Source of the DNA: Deltaproteobacteria bacterium
Lineage (GTDB): Bacteria > Desulfobacterota > DSM-4660 > Desulfatiglandales > B25-G16
Assembly (NCBI GenBank): GCA_019308645.1
Contig: JAFDHR010000005.1
Coordinates: forward strand, 1 to 29,819
DNA length: 29,819 nucleotides
Direction: 5' to 3'
Shown here piece by piece: positions 1 through 6,365 of this stretch. The translations under genes were made by a program, and so were the position numbers. The notes below the pieces were generated by a model, which made no database searches, had not been told where the DNA came from, and saw only the letters and a program-made list of their open reading frames with translations. Within the stretch, counting starts at the first letter, position 1; every line of letters starts with the position of its first letter.

Positions 1-216
1 CACCGCAAAGATTATCAAACCCCATTCGGCAATATTTATGATTAATCCTAGGCTGTGAAGGTGCTGAGAATACGCCACCAAGTGCTCCCCTCCCCTGTAA
101 ACCATAAGGTTGCCAATGAGATGAGTAAAAAGAAAAAGACAAAACATGAGGCCAGTGGCCGCCATCACCAGCTTCTTGCCAATGGATGACATAAACGTCG
201 CAGTAAACCAGCTCAT
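1..216 (-). CDS. sdhC: Succinate dehydrogenase/fumarate reductase cytochrome b subunit, N-terminal part (cut by window edge)
   Basis: The first 72 residues are in the window and the rest lies beyond base 1. The membrane-anchor subunit carries haem and quinone sites and links succinate oxidation to the quinone pool. The start MSWFTATFMSSIGKK, followed by a hydrophobic helix with a likely haem-ligand histidine (about His32, in THLIGN) and then GGEHLVAYSQHLHSLG, is typical of the b558-type SdhC of Wolinella, Bacteroides and deltaproteobacteria. A GGAGGG ribosome site precedes the ATG. It follows the E1 gene by 39 bp on the same strand, at the end of the bss-type operon. Fumarate is the co-substrate of benzylsuccinate synthase and succinate is released again by CoA transfer, so its position suggests fumarate recycling (inference). 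Confidence 0.85.
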   Translation of the reverse strand, partial: MSWFTATFMSSIGKKLVMAATGLMFCLFLFTHLIGNLMVYRGGEHLVAYSQHLHSLGLIINIAEWGLIIFAV

Positions 217-255
217 TCTTCCCTCCATTTCACGCCCATAGTAGAGAATAAATTG

Positions 256-996
256 TCAACAATATTCATTTGCACAAGCAGGACAGGATTTGTTCCTTCC
301 GACGGCCAGCAATGAGAACGTCATTTCCAATAGATCGACGAAGAGGAGCCTACCAACCAATAATGCGCCCACTCCAAGGATGTATTTGAGTGCTTCAGTG
401 GCTTGAATACAGCCTACCATTCCAGGCGAAACCCCAATGACTCCTGATGAATTGTGCACTTCTGAAGGCGGTGGAGAGGAGGGATAGAGGCATTGATAGC
501 ATGGACCCTTTCCCGGTATTATGGTCATTACCTGGCCTTCAAAGCCCGACACTGCACCATAAATTAAGGGCTTACGGGTCTGGATGCAAGCCGTATTCAG
601 GGTAAACCGCGTTGGATAATTATCGCAACAATCAATGATAACATCGTAGCCCTTGATGATTCGTATTGCTTCATCGACAGAAGAGAGTCTTTCAGGATAA
701 ACGAACACTTTCGTTTCCGGGTTGAAAGTTCGAATGGTCTGTTCTGCAGATTCCACCTTGAGCATCCCTATTCGTTCGGGTGTGTGCAGGAATTGCCGGT
801 TCAGGTTGGTCATTTCCACTCTATCCCCATCTGCAATTCCGATGCGACCGACACCCGCCGCCGCTAAGTAATACGCAACAGGAGATCCCAGTCCACCCAC
901 ACCTACGAGCAGAACTTTGGCCCTCTTGATTTTCCTCTGTCCCTCAATCCCGATTTCGGGGATCTGGATTTGTCTCTCAAACCTCTTGAAAGTCAT
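256..996 (-). CDS. ThiF/MoeB/HesA-family E1-like adenylyltransferase
   Basis: E1-like enzyme that adenylates the C-terminal glycine of a ubiquitin-fold sulfur carrier, 246 aa. Visible features are the nucleotide-binding loop GVGGLGSPVAYYLAAAG (about 32-48), the NLNRQFL arginine motif (about 64-70), DCCDNYPTR (about 122-130), and paired Cys of a structural zinc site (CYQC about 166-169 and CPAC near the C-terminus). The segment that carries a thioester cysteine in ThiF and E. coli MoeB reads SEVHNSSGVIG here, so that cysteine is missing. Adenylation followed by sulfur transfer from another donor is therefore more likely than a thioester relay. The MoaD/ThiS-like gene lies two genes upstream in the same run and is the obvious partner. 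The pathway served (molybdopterin/tungstopterin, thiamin or other) cannot be told from sequence alone. Confidence 0.85.
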   Translation of the reverse strand: MTFKRFERQIQIPEIGIEGQRKIKRAKVLLVGVGGLGSPVAYYLAAAGVGRIGIADGDRVEMTNLNRQFLHTPERIGMLKVESAEQTIRTFNPETKVFVYPERLSSVDEAIRIIKGYDVIIDCCDNYPTRFTLNTACIQTRKPLIYGAVSGFEGQVMTIIPGKGPCYQCLYPSSPPPSEVHNSSGVIGVSPGMVGCIQATEALKYILGVGALLVGRLLFVDLLEMTFSLLAVGRNKSCPACANEYC

Positions 997-1023
997 CCTC
1001 TTTGCTGATAGTGCAAATCCTCG

Positions 1024-1548
1024 TTATTGATTCACAGGTTGAAATATGGCATACTTATTCTCAAACATCTTTTTGAATGTTGCTTTGGCGTCCTGCCTCA
1101 CTTTTTCGGCCTGCTCTTTAGTCAGTCCCTTGCCTTTTATCCAACTCTCCAAAAGATGTCCGCCTGGCAGCCATCTCTCAATCGTTTCACGCTCATATAC
1201 CCAAGCCTTATCTTCCACGCCCATGGATGAAAGAATATTCCACACGTCCTCCTTCTGCCTGTCGTCACAGTACACGCACATGACGCATTCCCCTAAATCG
1301 AATTCCTCTATTACCTTACGATCATATTTAGCAGCAGGAATAATTTTGTGCTCCACGTAAGGCTCAATTTTTTTTGCAAGTTGGTCAAACTGATCTCTTG
1401 ACCCCAAAAACACCCATTTCCCCCAGTGCTCTAAATATTCCTCGTTCGTTAGTTCTTTCCCGTTATACCTGACATAATTGTAATGTCTGTATACGTGATC
1501 CCATGGCAAGATGAAAATGAAATGGGAATCCGGCCTATCGATAATCAT
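1024..1548 (-). CDS. Uncharacterised 174-aa protein with CxxCxxC motif
   Basis: I do not recognise the family. The protein is soluble, with no signal peptide or membrane segment, and rich in aromatic and charged residues. A compact cysteine cluster ECVMCVYC (Cys88, Cys91, Cys94) sits mid-protein and could bind metal or act in sulfur or redox chemistry. The C-terminal third is lysine-rich and probably helical. It lies between the MoaD-like gene (21 bp away) and the E1 gene (27 bp away), and a GGAGTGAAAA ribosome site precedes the ATG. Its placement between a sulfur carrier and its activating enzyme suggests a role in the same sulfur-carrier or cofactor process, which is inference only. Confidence 0.75.
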   Translation of the reverse strand: MIIDRPDSHFIFILPWDHVYRHYNYVRYNGKELTNEEYLEHWGKWVFLGSRDQFDQLAKKIEPYVEHKIIPAAKYDRKVIEEFDLGECVMCVYCDDRQKEDVWNILSSMGVEDKAWVYERETIERWLPGGHLLESWIKGKGLTKEQAEKVRQDAKATFKKMFENKYAIFQPVNQ

Positions 1549-1569
1549 TTTTCACTCCTTTGACCGAGT

Positions 1570-1857
1570 CTATCCTGCTGCTGCTGCGGGAATGACATTG
1601 ATCACATCTCCGTCATGAATAGGGGTTTTTATGCCTTCTAGATAACGAACATTCTCTCCGTTGACATATATGTTTATGCTATCCAGGATATCGAGGTTTT
1701 CCGTAATCAAGGCACTCTTTATACCTGGAAATGTCCTATCGATGTCTTCAATAAACGACAAAAGATTCTCTTCCTTCTCGATTCTATGAGAGATGACCTT
1801 GCTGTTTTTTGTGAATCGATTGGCCAAAGAGGCCGTTAATCTAAGCGTGATTTCCAT
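1570..1857 (-). CDS. MoaD/ThiS-like ubiquitin-fold sulfur carrier with -AAAAG tail
   Basis: 95-aa beta-grasp protein. The start at 1857 (MEITLRLTASLANRF) was chosen over an upstream in-frame ATG at 2001 because it matches the MoaD N-terminus and because the upstream extension overlaps the Cys-protein gene in another frame. The family's late hallmark is present: YVNGENVRYLEGIKTPIHDGD, then INVIPAAAAG. MoaD and ThiS normally end in Gly-Gly, which is adenylated and thiocarboxylated. This protein ends Ala-Gly, keeping only the terminal glycine. The E1-like gene downstream is its probable activating enzyme. The likely role is sulfur carriage for a pterin cofactor or another sulfur transfer, and the exact recipient is unknown. 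Confidence 0.8.
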   Translation of the reverse strand: MEITLRLTASLANRFTKNSKVISHRIEKEENLLSFIEDIDRTFPGIKSALITENLDILDSINIYVNGENVRYLEGIKTPIHDGDVINVIPAAAAG

Positions 1858-1862
1858 GGGAT

Positions 1863-2039
1863 TCAGTGTCCTTTCAATTTTAATTGGCTGCCAGAAACTT
1901 TTTCCCATGATCTCCATACAGGGCACCACCTCCCATGCCAGATCATGAACTTCCCAACCCATCCTTCCGGATGGTTTCTCGCAAATCGACAGAGGGGACA
2001 ACTATTGCAAATCCTGGCTAACAGCTTTTCAAAAATCAT
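1863..2039 (-). CDS. Small cysteine-rich protein (58 aa), unknown function
   Basis: A short gene supported by its composition and position. Residues include ICNSCPLCRFAR (Cys11, Cys14, Cys17) and later WHGRWCPVW (Cys39), which gives four cysteines able to hold zinc or an Fe-S cluster. The ATG at 2039 has a GGTGGG-like ribosome site, while the longer in-frame start at 2069 has none. The stop codon is 5 bp before the MoaD-like start, and the AAAGGA ribosome site for MoaD lies within its last codons, suggesting translational coupling. It is not obviously a frame shadow, because the overlapping frame here is only the unsupported upstream extension of MoaD. I do not know its function. A cofactor or sulfur-carrier accessory role is inferred from its neighbours. 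Confidence 0.6.
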   Translation of the reverse strand: MIFEKLLARICNSCPLCRFARNHPEGWVGKFMIWHGRWCPVWRSWEKVSGSQLKLKGH

Positions 2040-2138
2040 AACAAGCCCACCAAAGGTTACGGAAAGCATTTCTTAAATGAGCGTCATGACCAAATACATC
2101 CTCTGCAGAGAAACCACATTTCAGGATTCCCGATTTTT

Positions 2139-2504
2139 TTAAAACACAGCCGATTTTTCCACCTTTACCTTCACCACATGTTTCACCCCGCCTTTACTCT
2201 GGTACTCATGGTTCAATCGGTCGAACAGATCTCCTGCTGTCAGTATTTCAGTCGCCTTTCCCCAGATTCGCCATCCCTTGCGTGTCGCTGCATCAAGCCC
2301 GATTGCAGAAATCAACGGGTTTTGTTTCAAATTAGAGATGGTCTGAGGAGACCTAATGTCTGCAAAGACGACATGCTCGTCATCCAGGACACGAAACGAT
2401 CCCTTTGGCGAAACGTTCGGAAGCCCGTTTTTGTCAGAAGTTGCCACAAGCGCCGGGGTAATATTTGCAACTGCTTCCTTCAATTTTGTATCGATATTTC
2501 CCAT
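2139..2504 (-). CDS. Pyridoxamine 5'-phosphate oxidase-like FMN-binding split-barrel protein
   Basis: 121 aa, typical of small single-domain PNPOx-like proteins. The N-terminal pattern LVATSDKNGLPNVSPKGSF, then DEHVVFADIRSPQTISNLKQNP and a late GWRIWGKATEI strand, match the flavin-binding split barrel. Members of this family bind FMN, haem or F420, and most do not oxidise pyridoxamine phosphate. An AAAGGAGAG ribosome site precedes the ATG. It sits between the DUF4125 gene and the small Cys protein on the same strand. A redox accessory role in this operon is possible, but nothing in the sequence names a substrate. Confidence 0.8.
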   Translation of the reverse strand: MGNIDTKLKEAVANITPALVATSDKNGLPNVSPKGSFRVLDDEHVVFADIRSPQTISNLKQNPLISAIGLDAATRKGWRIWGKATEILTAGDLFDRLNHEYQSKGGVKHVVKVKVEKSAVF

Positions 2505-2567
2505 CTTTGTGCTCTCCTTTCACTATATGATTTTATTCTGTATAACAGTTGCCAAATAGCGTGAGGG

Positions 2568-3143
2568 TTAACAAGTCCGCGCCAAAATATTTTCCGCGTG
2601 TTCCAGATTTTTAAAACCTCCCTTTTTTACCAACGTTTCGAGTGAGAGTATAGCCGGATTTTCTCCTTTATCCAGCGCTCGTCTTATCCTTTCGTAGTAA
2701 AGACTCAGGGTCTTGTCACTGTATGTTTCCAGTTCGCTTCTGAGATAAATGGAAAAATTAGACCCATCGTTTGCCGCCCCTGTTCCACGGCCTACACGGA
2801 AATAAATAGCCGGATATTTTTTCCTGGCCTCCTCCTGCCATCGTGTTTCTATTTCAACGATTTTATTGATGAGAGAATTCGTACTTAAGGGGGGGATCAG
2901 GCCATCCATACGCGCATATTTTTCCGCAAGGAGGTTTCTGCCTTCATTAAGTGCCCTTTTTAAGTCTTCAAGATAGGAAGCAAGCATTTCCGATGACCAA
3001 GTTTCAAAAATACTTCCCCGGATTTTTCTGAAAGCCTCCGGTGCAGACTGGCATGGAGCAGGTCCTCCGAGGCTCTTCACCCTCTGAAACATATACCATT
3101 CTTTATCCAGAATTTTCTTTATTGTTTCTGTTTTTCTATTCAT
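2568..3143 (-). CDS. DUF4125-family protein
   Basis: 191 aa. The pattern of DUF4125 is recognisable: IKKILDKEWYMFQRV near the start, a GGPAPCQSAPEAFRKIR segment, ASYLEDLKRALNEGRNLLAEKYARM, then a second similar half ending LSLYYERIRRALDKGENPAILSLETLVKKGGFKNLEHAE. The two halves resemble each other, which suggests an internal repeat. The family has no established function that I know of. The gene follows the VWA gene by about 130 bp, with a GC-rich palindrome and a short tandem repeat in that gap, so it could be read less strongly than the bss genes. A role as a further accessory of the fumarate-adding enzyme is inferred from position. A cysteine at about 51 lies in the stretch usually containing SCQ in this family. 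Confidence 0.8.
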   Translation of the reverse strand: MNRKTETIKKILDKEWYMFQRVKSLGGPAPCQSAPEAFRKIRGSIFETWSSEMLASYLEDLKRALNEGRNLLAEKYARMDGLIPPLSTNSLINKIVEIETRWQEEARKKYPAIYFRVGRGTGAANDGSNFSIYLRSELETYSDKTLSLYYERIRRALDKGENPAILSLETLVKKGGFKNLEHAENILARTC

Positions 3144-3185
3144 TGGCCATGGTTCTCATATGGCCGCGTCTCATTTGGCCATGCC
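3141..3185. repeat. Three imperfect tandem repeats of about 15-16 bp
   Basis: Just upstream of (and touching) the DUF4125 start codon, the plus strand shows CATTGGCCATGG, CATATGGCCGCG and CATTTGGCCATG at 15-16 bp intervals, separated by TTCT or TCT. On the transcribed strand this gives repeated GGCCA(A/T)ATGAGA units, several with an ATG. It could be a small operator array, a leader feature, or slippage-derived DNA. Which one is not decidable by eye. Confidence 0.5.
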
Positions 3186-3239
3186 ACGCTGAACAAATTA
3201 CCCCGCCGTAAGAAACGCACTGTACCCAAAAACGTCGAA

Positions 3240-3253
3240 CGCCCCAAGGGGCG
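3240..3253 (-). terminator. GC-rich palindrome after the VWA gene, possible weak terminator/attenuator
   Basis: CGCCCCTTGGGGCG on the minus strand is an inverted repeat about 20 bp beyond the VWA stop codon, followed after a few bases (TTCGACG) by a run of five T. The T-run is offset from the stem, so termination would be partial at best. It would mark the end of the bss core genes and lower expression of the DUF4125-to-sdhC genes (inference). Confidence 0.4.
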
Positions 3254-3273
3254 GCGTATAACTCAAATCAGAT

Positions 3274-4986
3274 TTAAAGCCATCTGCTGCCAGACAGAAG
3301 ATTTTTCAGTAATCCCGGCAGATGATCAATGTTATCCACAAATTCTATGAGGTCTCCGTATTCTTCCTTAAGGGCGGATTTATTTTGAGGGTCACAGCCG
3401 AGCCCCAGAGTTAGCAGATTGATTTTCTTTTCCTTGCAAAATCTAATCGCGTCCCGCACCCCGCATCCCCAATTGGATGCGCCGTCTGTAACGTGAATAA
3501 TAAAAGGCACCTTCCTAGTTCGTTTCAGATTTAGCGCCGTTGCGATAATTGCCTCTCCCGATGCAGTTTTTCCGTGTGGCAGGACGGAAAAAAACGCTCC
3601 ACCCACAAAGAGTTCAGTGATACGGCATGTGTCTTTTACTTCATTATAGCCAAAAATCCGAGCACGGGGATTAAAACGCTTGATAGCCTGAAAAAGGGTT
3701 TGATAGATGACTTCAGTTTGTTCCCACTTTGCAGGTTCAGCCATGGAACCAGTACAGTCAACAAGAAGCACAATATCATTAGGGAGTTCGAAATAATTCT
3801 TTTTTAAATGGAATATCGCTCCTGTCGTAGGGGCCCGAAACAATCTCCTCCTGTCCACTTTTCCGGAAGTAAGCCCCCTATTATAAGTGGTCTTGCGCAC
3901 TGCAACGGACTGAAGCACAAGGCGAAGCTTATGGAACAAGGATTTGTCGACCCTATTCCTTGCTCGCATGACAATATCGTTCCCCTCAACGCGTACAACA
4001 TCATCGACGTTCGTGACGATTGATTTTACCTGATCAGTAAAATCAATATTTTTCTTTCTCAGATTTTTTTCTATCGCCTCCTGATAGCTGAGAAGGGTTG
4101 CCTTCACAGCATCTTTCTCCTTGTCCTCCTCCTCCATTTCTTCTCTGAACTCAGAAGACAGCAGAAATGGGTCTGACCTGTCTCCAACCCAGAACTTTAT
4201 GAACTCTAGCAACTCTGGCCATATCGAAATATAAAGATTCATACGAAATTCGGCACGTTCCGTAACGCCTGAGATTCTCGGGCACTCCTGTATCATGCGC
4301 TCCACAATTGAATTTAGAATCGCCAAAGGGGCTCTATAAAATTTGTCCAATGGCGTCCTTTCCACCAACCCCCCCACTGACCTGTCCACATATGCTTCCT
4401 TGAATGCCTTTTCATTTCTATCCGCAGCCAGTTTCCACCAGATATGAAGAAGTTCAGCCACTGTTGGTGGATTGACGAACTGTTTTGCAGCTTCACGAAT
4501 CTGCCATTCCCTGGCTTTTTCTGTATAGAGACCTAACACACTCCTATTCGACAAAATATCCGCATAGATTCTTTCAGCCATGTCTAAATAGAGGGAAAAC
4601 TTATAAGCGTTCACAGGTTGCATCTCCATTTTCGCGAGACCAATTTCTTTGAGACGCTCGCTCCACTCCGTCTTCTGATAGGCTGCTTCCACAGCCATGC
4701 CGATAGCGATATCGGCCTTAGACGGAGGGATTGGATAAGTTCCCATAATCGGCGTAGGATCGATAGAAATACCATTTGGATTCTCCATCCCAGCCCAGGT
4801 TACTGTTCCCGTATTTCGACCTACATAAGAAACGATTTTTCGAATCGCCAGGAGCAATTTCGCCAGTTCCAATAACTCGACCGGAGATTTATCCCTGCGC
4901 CAATATTCCGAGTAGCCCTCTTCTCCCGGAATAATAAAGCGCTCTCTCGATTTCCCCCGCCATGGTATTTTTGATCGTGGTCTCAT
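3274..4986 (-). CDS. CbbO/NorD-like VWA-domain protein, partner of the MoxR-type AAA+ ATPase
   Basis: 570 aa. The N-terminal 370 residues are mostly helical and charged, with an acidic stretch EEMEEEDKEKD (about 282-292). A segment SGKVDRRRLFRA (about 374-385) resembles the linker before the VWA domain in NorD, CbbO and CobT. The C-terminal VWA domain (about 404-565) has a metal site (MIDAS): Asp410, Thr412 and Ser414 in DCTGSM, Thr474 in GKTASGE and Asp501 in VTDGAS. All five expected positions are filled. It starts 2 bp after the AAA+ gene stop, so the two are translationally linked. MoxR-type ATPase/VWA pairs (CbbQ/CbbO, NorQ/NorD) remodel or activate a metalloenzyme or inhibited enzyme. 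By analogy this pair probably acts on benzylsuccinate synthase, as activation or repair. That role is inference. Sequence alone cannot settle whether it is equivalent to a named bssF-H gene. Confidence 0.85.
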   Translation of the reverse strand: MRPRSKIPWRGKSRERFIIPGEEGYSEYWRRDKSPVELLELAKLLLAIRKIVSYVGRNTGTVTWAGMENPNGISIDPTPIMGTYPIPPSKADIAIGMAVEAAYQKTEWSERLKEIGLAKMEMQPVNAYKFSLYLDMAERIYADILSNRSVLGLYTEKAREWQIREAAKQFVNPPTVAELLHIWWKLAADRNEKAFKEAYVDRSVGGLVERTPLDKFYRAPLAILNSIVERMIQECPRISGVTERAEFRMNLYISIWPELLEFIKFWVGDRSDPFLLSSEFREEMEEEDKEKDAVKATLLSYQEAIEKNLRKKNIDFTDQVKSIVTNVDDVVRVEGNDIVMRARNRVDKSLFHKLRLVLQSVAVRKTTYNRGLTSGKVDRRRLFRAPTTGAIFHLKKNYFELPNDIVLLVDCTGSMAEPAKWEQTEVIYQTLFQAIKRFNPRARIFGYNEVKDTCRITELFVGGAFFSVLPHGKTASGEAIIATALNLKRTRKVPFIIHVTDGASNWGCGVRDAIRFCKEKKINLLTLGLGCDPQNKSALKEEYGDLIEFVDNIDHLPGLLKNLLSGSRWL

Positions 4987-4988
4987 GG

Positions 4989-5903
4989 TTAATTTATTCC
5001 CTCTTTTTTCAGGGAGTCTTTTGTAAAGAGAATGTATTCGACCTGCCCCCTTTCTGTATAACCCTTTTCAAGGTGAAGACCGAGGAGAACAGATTCTAGG
5101 GTTTCCTTGCTCGCCTGGAGGCTTATCGAAAGGGCATCCCTTAGGCTCGCACCCACGGCCATCATTTCTCCAATCATAAGTGTTGTCCTCGTAGAAACGT
5201 CTATGCCCAATTCTCCACTACCTCTCAGGTAATTGACCGCTGCAAGGATATCTTCGGCCTGTTCTGGAGTAACCCCTGTCTTTTTAATCAAAACCTCTTT
5301 CTCAACGTCATTTGGGAGGTAATCCATTAATAAAAGATAAAAGCGGTCCCTAAGCGCAGCGTCCAAGAGTTCAGTACCGATAAATTCCTCCCCTTCATTG
5401 AGAGTAGCAAAAAAAACCACCCCGTCAGCTACCTGTAGCAAGCCAAGCTCTTCTATCCAAACCTCACGGTCATCCGAAAGCAGGGAGAATAGCATGTTTA
5501 GCGCCTTAGGGTGCTCCGGCCGGTTGATTTCTTCCAAATGGATGACGCAATTGGGAGTTTGGATAGCTTCAGGGAATAGGAACTGTTTGTATTTTGTCTC
5601 CCCGGATTCCAAGGCATACTCACCAAAGAGCTGACCAGGTTCCGAAAGAATGCCAACTTGAAAAGTGGAAAGCGGGTAACCATAGATGGCTGCATACTGA
5701 CGCACCAGAGAAGATTTCCCACACCCCTGCCTCCCCGAAACCAGGACATTTACCGGTTTTTTCCTGGATATGGCGTGTATCTTTGCAAGGATCTCCGCAA
5801 CCTCCGTACTGACATAGAAATAGGGATCTTCTTCGGGTACTGCTATATTTACTCTCTCGCTTTTAGGCTCGAAACCTGGGTCTTTCTGAGATTTAGATTG
5901 CAT
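4989..5903 (-). CDS. bssE: MoxR/NorQ-type AAA+ ATPase, BssE-like
   Basis: 304 aa AAA+ ATPase. Walker A is GRQGCGKSS (about 57-65). Walker B is CVIHLEEINRPE (about 119-130), where the usual Asp-Glu is Glu-Glu. Sensor 1 is FATLNEG (Asn169) and the arginine finger region is ALRDRFYL (about 183-190). The bss operons of denitrifying toluene degraders have an AAA+ gene in this position, directly after bssB, called bssE and thought to be a chaperone. The gene follows bssB by 163 bp, with a long stem-loop in the gap, and runs directly into the VWA gene. An AGAGAGGT ribosome site precedes the ATG. It likely powers remodelling of the synthase complex (family knowledge plus inference). Confidence 0.85.
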   Translation of the reverse strand: MQSKSQKDPGFEPKSERVNIAVPEEDPYFYVSTEVAEILAKIHAISRKKPVNVLVSGRQGCGKSSLVRQYAAIYGYPLSTFQVGILSEPGQLFGEYALESGETKYKQFLFPEAIQTPNCVIHLEEINRPEHPKALNMLFSLLSDDREVWIEELGLLQVADGVVFFATLNEGEEFIGTELLDAALRDRFYLLLMDYLPNDVEKEVLIKKTGVTPEQAEDILAAVNYLRGSGELGIDVSTRTTLMIGEMMAVGASLRDALSISLQASKETLESVLLGLHLEKGYTERGQVEYILFTKDSLKKEGIN

Positions 5904-5986
5904 TTTCTTACCTCTCTGTTTCTGTTCGCTTCTGGTTACAAAAAAAATCTTGGGTTACATTCATGCAACCTTTTGATAATTATCTT

Positions 5987-6025
5987 GGAGGGCCATATTG
6001 CAGAACGGTCTGTAAATGGCCCTCC
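5987..6025 (-). promoter_or_regulatory. Long intercistronic stem-loop between bssB and bssE
   Basis: A perfect 10-bp inverted repeat (GGAGGGCCAT / ATGGCCCTCC) encloses a 19-base loop, inside which a further CAGA/TCTG pair closes on CCGT. There is no T-run after it on the minus strand (AAGATAATTATC follows), so a simple rho-independent terminator is unlikely. Its position between the enzyme subunits and the AAA+ gene fits an RNA processing or stability element that would keep the bssDCAB message more abundant than the bssE part (inference). Confidence 0.7.
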
Positions 6026-6066
6026 TTGCATCGTTCTCTCTCTTAGGCAATGCCTCCTAGGGATTG

Positions 6067-6288
6067 TTATACATGCTCCCTGAAGCTGAGCTTTCCCTCT
6101 TCATGTTTGCCGCAGGTCATGTTAAACACATCACGTATCCATCTTTTCCAAACGGCCCCCATCTCGGTACGTCCTACCGTGCATTGTCCCTGCTCTGGAT
6201 TTGTGGGATCAGGGATATGCCACTTGCATGTTCGGCAGGGCTTTTTTGTGCCCTTTTCAAATCGCATTTCGATGCTTGCACCTTTCAT
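6067..6288 (-). CDS. bssB: Benzylsuccinate synthase-type small subunit with Fe-S cysteines, BssB-like
   Basis: 73 aa from the ATG at 6288, which has an AGGAGG ribosome site five bases upstream. An earlier in-frame ATG at 6327 lies within the intercistronic stem-loop and lacks a site. Four cysteines (Cys18, Cys21, Cys36, Cys59) in a CRTC...GQC...TCG arrangement fit the single low-potential [4Fe-4S] cluster known for the beta subunit. BssB wraps on the catalytic subunit and is thought to regulate opening of the active site for radical formation and substrate entry. It lies directly after bssA, as in known bssDCAB operons. Small subunits of related fumarate-adding enzymes (naphthyl-2-methylsuccinate or hydroxybenzylsuccinate synthase) look alike, so the symbol reflects position and the BssA match. 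Confidence 0.85.
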   Translation of the reverse strand: MKGASIEMRFEKGTKKPCRTCKWHIPDPTNPEQGQCTVGRTEMGAVWKRWIRDVFNMTCGKHEEGKLSFREHV

Positions 6289-6319
6289 TAAAACCTCCTT
6301 TTCCCCTGTCTCCTGTATA

Positions 6320-6343
6320 GGGAGCAACTAGAAAGCTGCTCCC
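6320..6343 (-). promoter_or_regulatory. Stem-loop between bssA and bssB
   Basis: A 7-bp inverted repeat GGGAGCA / TGCTCCC with a loop of about 10 bases lies in the 77-bp gap between the bssA stop and the bssB ribosome site. No T-run follows. It may set mRNA stability or the ratio of subunits. Seen directly as a repeat; the function is inferred. Confidence 0.55.
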
Positions 6344-6365
6344 CATTCAGAAGTTTTCTTTAAAT

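Noticed and set aside
1858..2001. N-terminal extension of the MoaD-like protein to an ATG at 2001
   Set aside because: The extension does not resemble a MoaD N-terminus and overlaps a more convincing small Cys-protein gene in another frame; the start at 1857 fits the family.
5987..6025. Stem-loop after bssB read as a rho-independent terminator
   Set aside because: No T-run follows on the transcribed strand, and the AAA+ gene downstream has no evident promoter of its own, so read-through is expected.
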